NCBI GenBank assembly: GCA_012513625.1 | Contig: JAAZBW010000241.1 | Span: 1 to 5,893, forward strand | Source: Actinomycetales bacterium | GTDB lineage: Bacteria > Actinomycetota > Actinomycetes > Actinomycetales > Actinomycetaceae | Length of the DNA stretch: 5,893 nt | Direction: 5' to 3' | Part shown: piece by piece, positions 4,548-5,893 of the stretch | How the letters are laid out: each line of letters starts with the position of its first letter | Numbering within the stretch: the first letter of the stretch is position 1 | Position numbers and translations under genes: made by a program | Notes under the pieces: model-generated | What the model saw: only the letters and a program-made list of their open reading frames with translations | What the model was told of the DNA's origin: nothing | Database searches by the model: none

Positions 4548-5893
4548 GCGCCCTCCTTGACATCGCGAGCCTCCGCGTCACCGCCGGCGAGCGGGAGCTC
4601 CTGCACGGCCTCACGCTCGAGATCCGGCGCGGTCAGCGCATCGGCCTCATCGGAGAGTCCGGTTCCGGCAAGTCCATCGCCTGCCTCGCCCTCATGGGCC
4701 TCCTCCCCAGGAACCTCACGGCGAGCGGGAGCGTCACACTCGAGGGCGAGGGCGAAATCCTGGGGCTCCCGGAGCGCCGCCTCGCACGCATCCGTGGCCG
4801 CCGGATCTCGATGGTCTTCCAGGAGCCGATGACCGCCCTCAACCCGCTCATGCGGGTGGGCGATCAGGTGGCCGAGATCATGGCCCTCCACCGAACCGCG
4901 CCGAACCCTGCCGCCCGCGCGGTGGAACTCCTCGCGGAGGTGCGTCTCCCGGACCCGGCCCAGGCGGCCCGTGCCTATCCGCACGAGCTCTCCGGGGGGC
5001 AACGGCAGCGCGTGATGCTCGCGATGGCCCTCGCAAACACGCCGGACGTGCTGCTCGCGGACGAGCCCACCACCGCCCTCGATGCCACCGTGCAGCGCCA
5101 GGTCCTCGATCTCATGCAGGACCAGGTCACCCGCCGCGGCACCTCCCTCCTGCTCGTCTCCCATGACATCGGCGTGGTCGCCTCCCGCTGCGAGCGCGTG
5201 GTGATCCTGCGCAACGGCGCCATCGTGGAGGCCGGCCGCACCGAGCGCGTCTTCACGGAGCCCCAGCACCCCTACACCCGCGGCCTCCTCGCCGCGTCCG
5301 CGCTCCTCACCAACCCGGTCACCGGGCGTTTGCTGACCGTCGACGACGGCCCTCGCCTCGGCCCGCCGCCCCTCCCCGGCGCGGGTGCGGGCACCGTCAG
5401 GGTTCCCGACGACGGGGGTTCCGTGGGGGGCGGGGTGAGCGGAAACGTCGCCCCCGGTGCTGCGGACGACGCCGGTTCCGTGGGGGCGGAGGCGACTGCC
5501 GTCGTCGCCGACGAGGTTCACGCAGCCCCGGCCAGAGCCCGGGAGGTGCCCCACGACGTGCTCGCGGGCCCCGGCGAGCGGTTCAACCAGTGCACGGACG
5601 AGCCCATCCTCCGAGTGGACCAGCTCTCGCGCACCTACCGCCGGCGGCTCGGCCCGTTCGGACGCGCGGTTGCGGTGGAGGCCCTACGCGGGGTCTCGTT
5701 CGATGTGGCGACGGGGCAGCGATTCGGGATCGTGGGCGAGTCCGGCTCGGGGAAGTCCACCCTGCTGCGGATCCTCACTGGCCTCGATGACGCCACCTCC
5801 GGGACCGTGCAGGTCACGGGCCGCGAGATCACGGGGAAGCGTGACCGGGAGCTCCGTTGGCTGCGGGCCACCGCCCAGATCGTTTTCCAGGAC
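4544..5893 (+). CDS. Fused DppD-DppF-type ABC transporter ATPase (3' end beyond window)
   Basis: 450 in-frame codons are visible with no stop. The GTG at 4544 was chosen because it overlaps the upstream stop (GTGA), follows GAGGGGGAGAG, and starts the protein at the usual place before beta-strand 1. The first ATPase domain is complete: Walker A GESGSGKS (37-44), Q-loop Q93 in VFQEP, signature LSGGQRQR (149-156), Walker B VLLADEP (169-175, catalytic E174), D-loop ALD (178-180) and H-loop H207. The peptide-transporter motif EPQHPYTRGLL (239-249) follows. Residues 255-350 form a Gly/Ala/Asp/Pro-rich linker. The second domain starts at PILRVDQLSRTY (354-365), has Walker A GESGSGKST (398-406), and is cut right after Q449 in VFQD. 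The layout matches known double-domain ATPases of Opp/Dpp importers, which power both permeases from one polypeptide. The linker lacks the cysteine cluster often found after HPYT in OppD/DppD proteins; only Cys350 lies there. Confidence 0.93.
   Translation, partial: MSALLDIASLRVTAGERELLHGLTLEIRRGQRIGLIGESGSGKSIACLALMGLLPRNLTASGSVTLEGEGEILGLPERRLARIRGRRISMVFQEPMTALNPLMRVGDQVAEIMALHRTAPNPAARAVELLAEVRLPDPAQAARAYPHELSGGQRQRVMLAMALANTPDVLLADEPTTALDATVQRQVLDLMQDQVTRRGTSLLLVSHDIGVVASRCERVVILRNGAIVEAGRTERVFTEPQHPYTRGLLAASALLTNPVTGRLLTVDDGPRLGPPPLPGAGAGTVRVPDDGGSVGGGVSGNVAPGAADDAGSVGAEATAVVADEVHAAPARAREVPHDVLAGPGERFNQCTDEPILRVDQLSRTYRRRLGPFGRAVAVEALRGVSFDVATGQRFGIVGESGSGKSTLLRILTGLDDATSGTVQVTGREITGKRDRELRWLRATAQIVFQD
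5408..5486 (+). repeat. 22-bp imperfect direct repeat in the ATPase linker
   Basis: GACGACGGGGGTTCCGTGGGGG at 5408-5429 recurs at 5465-5486 with two mismatches (GG to CC in the middle), 57 bp apart and therefore in the same frame. The copies encode DDGGSVG and DDAGSVG. The spacing of 19 codons suggests an in-frame duplication that lengthened the linker. A short hairpin (GGCGAC 5491-5496 with GTCGCC 5504-5509) follows. Confidence 0.6.

Noticed and set aside
4517..5554. A 345-codon minus-strand open frame antisense to the ATPase.
   Set aside because: Its composition is that of a high-GC shadow frame, and the plus strand here encodes complete, ordered ATPase motifs.
1..5893. Search for a mobile element, CRISPR array, riboswitch, tRNA/rRNA or a new defence-type system.
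   Set aside because: Almost all of the window is explained by housekeeping repair, a carboxylase start and a standard ABC importer operon. No transposase, phage gene, regular spacer repeats or RNA gene fold was seen.

Overview
The window is very GC-rich, densely packed DNA that reads most naturally as the chromosome of a high-GC Gram-positive actinobacterium. Supporting signs are a lipoprotein-type binding protein, strong G/C bias at third codon positions, a GTG start, and a gene that probably lacks a leader. Leucine is written almost entirely as CTC (31 of 37 leucine codons in the first 255 codons of the ATPase gene). Genus cannot be fixed from this sequence alone.

Left part, minus strand. 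Positions 1-22 hold the first seven codons of a gene running off the left edge. Its start (MFSKILV, followed by the G of a GCN codon) matches the usual opening of biotin carboxylase subunits of acyl-CoA or pyruvate carboxylases, and an AAGGAG ribosome binding site precedes it. A 186-bp gap (23-208) follows; it holds four ACGT cores and purine-rich low-complexity sequence but no gene I can support. Then comes a complete exodeoxyribonuclease III gene (209-1009, minus).

Right part, plus strand. Diverging from the exonuclease gene, with only 47 bp between the chosen start codons, is an operon for a peptide/nickel-family (Opp/Dpp-type) ABC importer. It encodes a lipid-anchored binding protein (1057-2661), a DppB-like permease (2722-3669), a DppC-like permease (3666-4547), and an ATPase in which DppD-like and DppF-like halves are fused (4544 to the right edge, cut just after the Q-loop of the second half). 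The last three genes overlap by 4 bp each (ATGA, GTGA), which suggests translational coupling. The binding-protein gene is separated from them by 60 bp with small inverted repeats next to the permease ribosome binding site.

Working together, the binding protein would capture a peptide or similar solute outside the membrane, the two permeases would form the channel, and the fused ATPase would supply both nucleotide-binding sites. The substrate cannot be read from the sequence. I see no mobile element, CRISPR array, RNA gene or clearly novel system. The points most worth a second look are the long repeat-bearing linker in the ATPase, which has no cysteine cluster; the inverted repeats in the binding protein-permease gap; and the apparently leaderless exonuclease gene.
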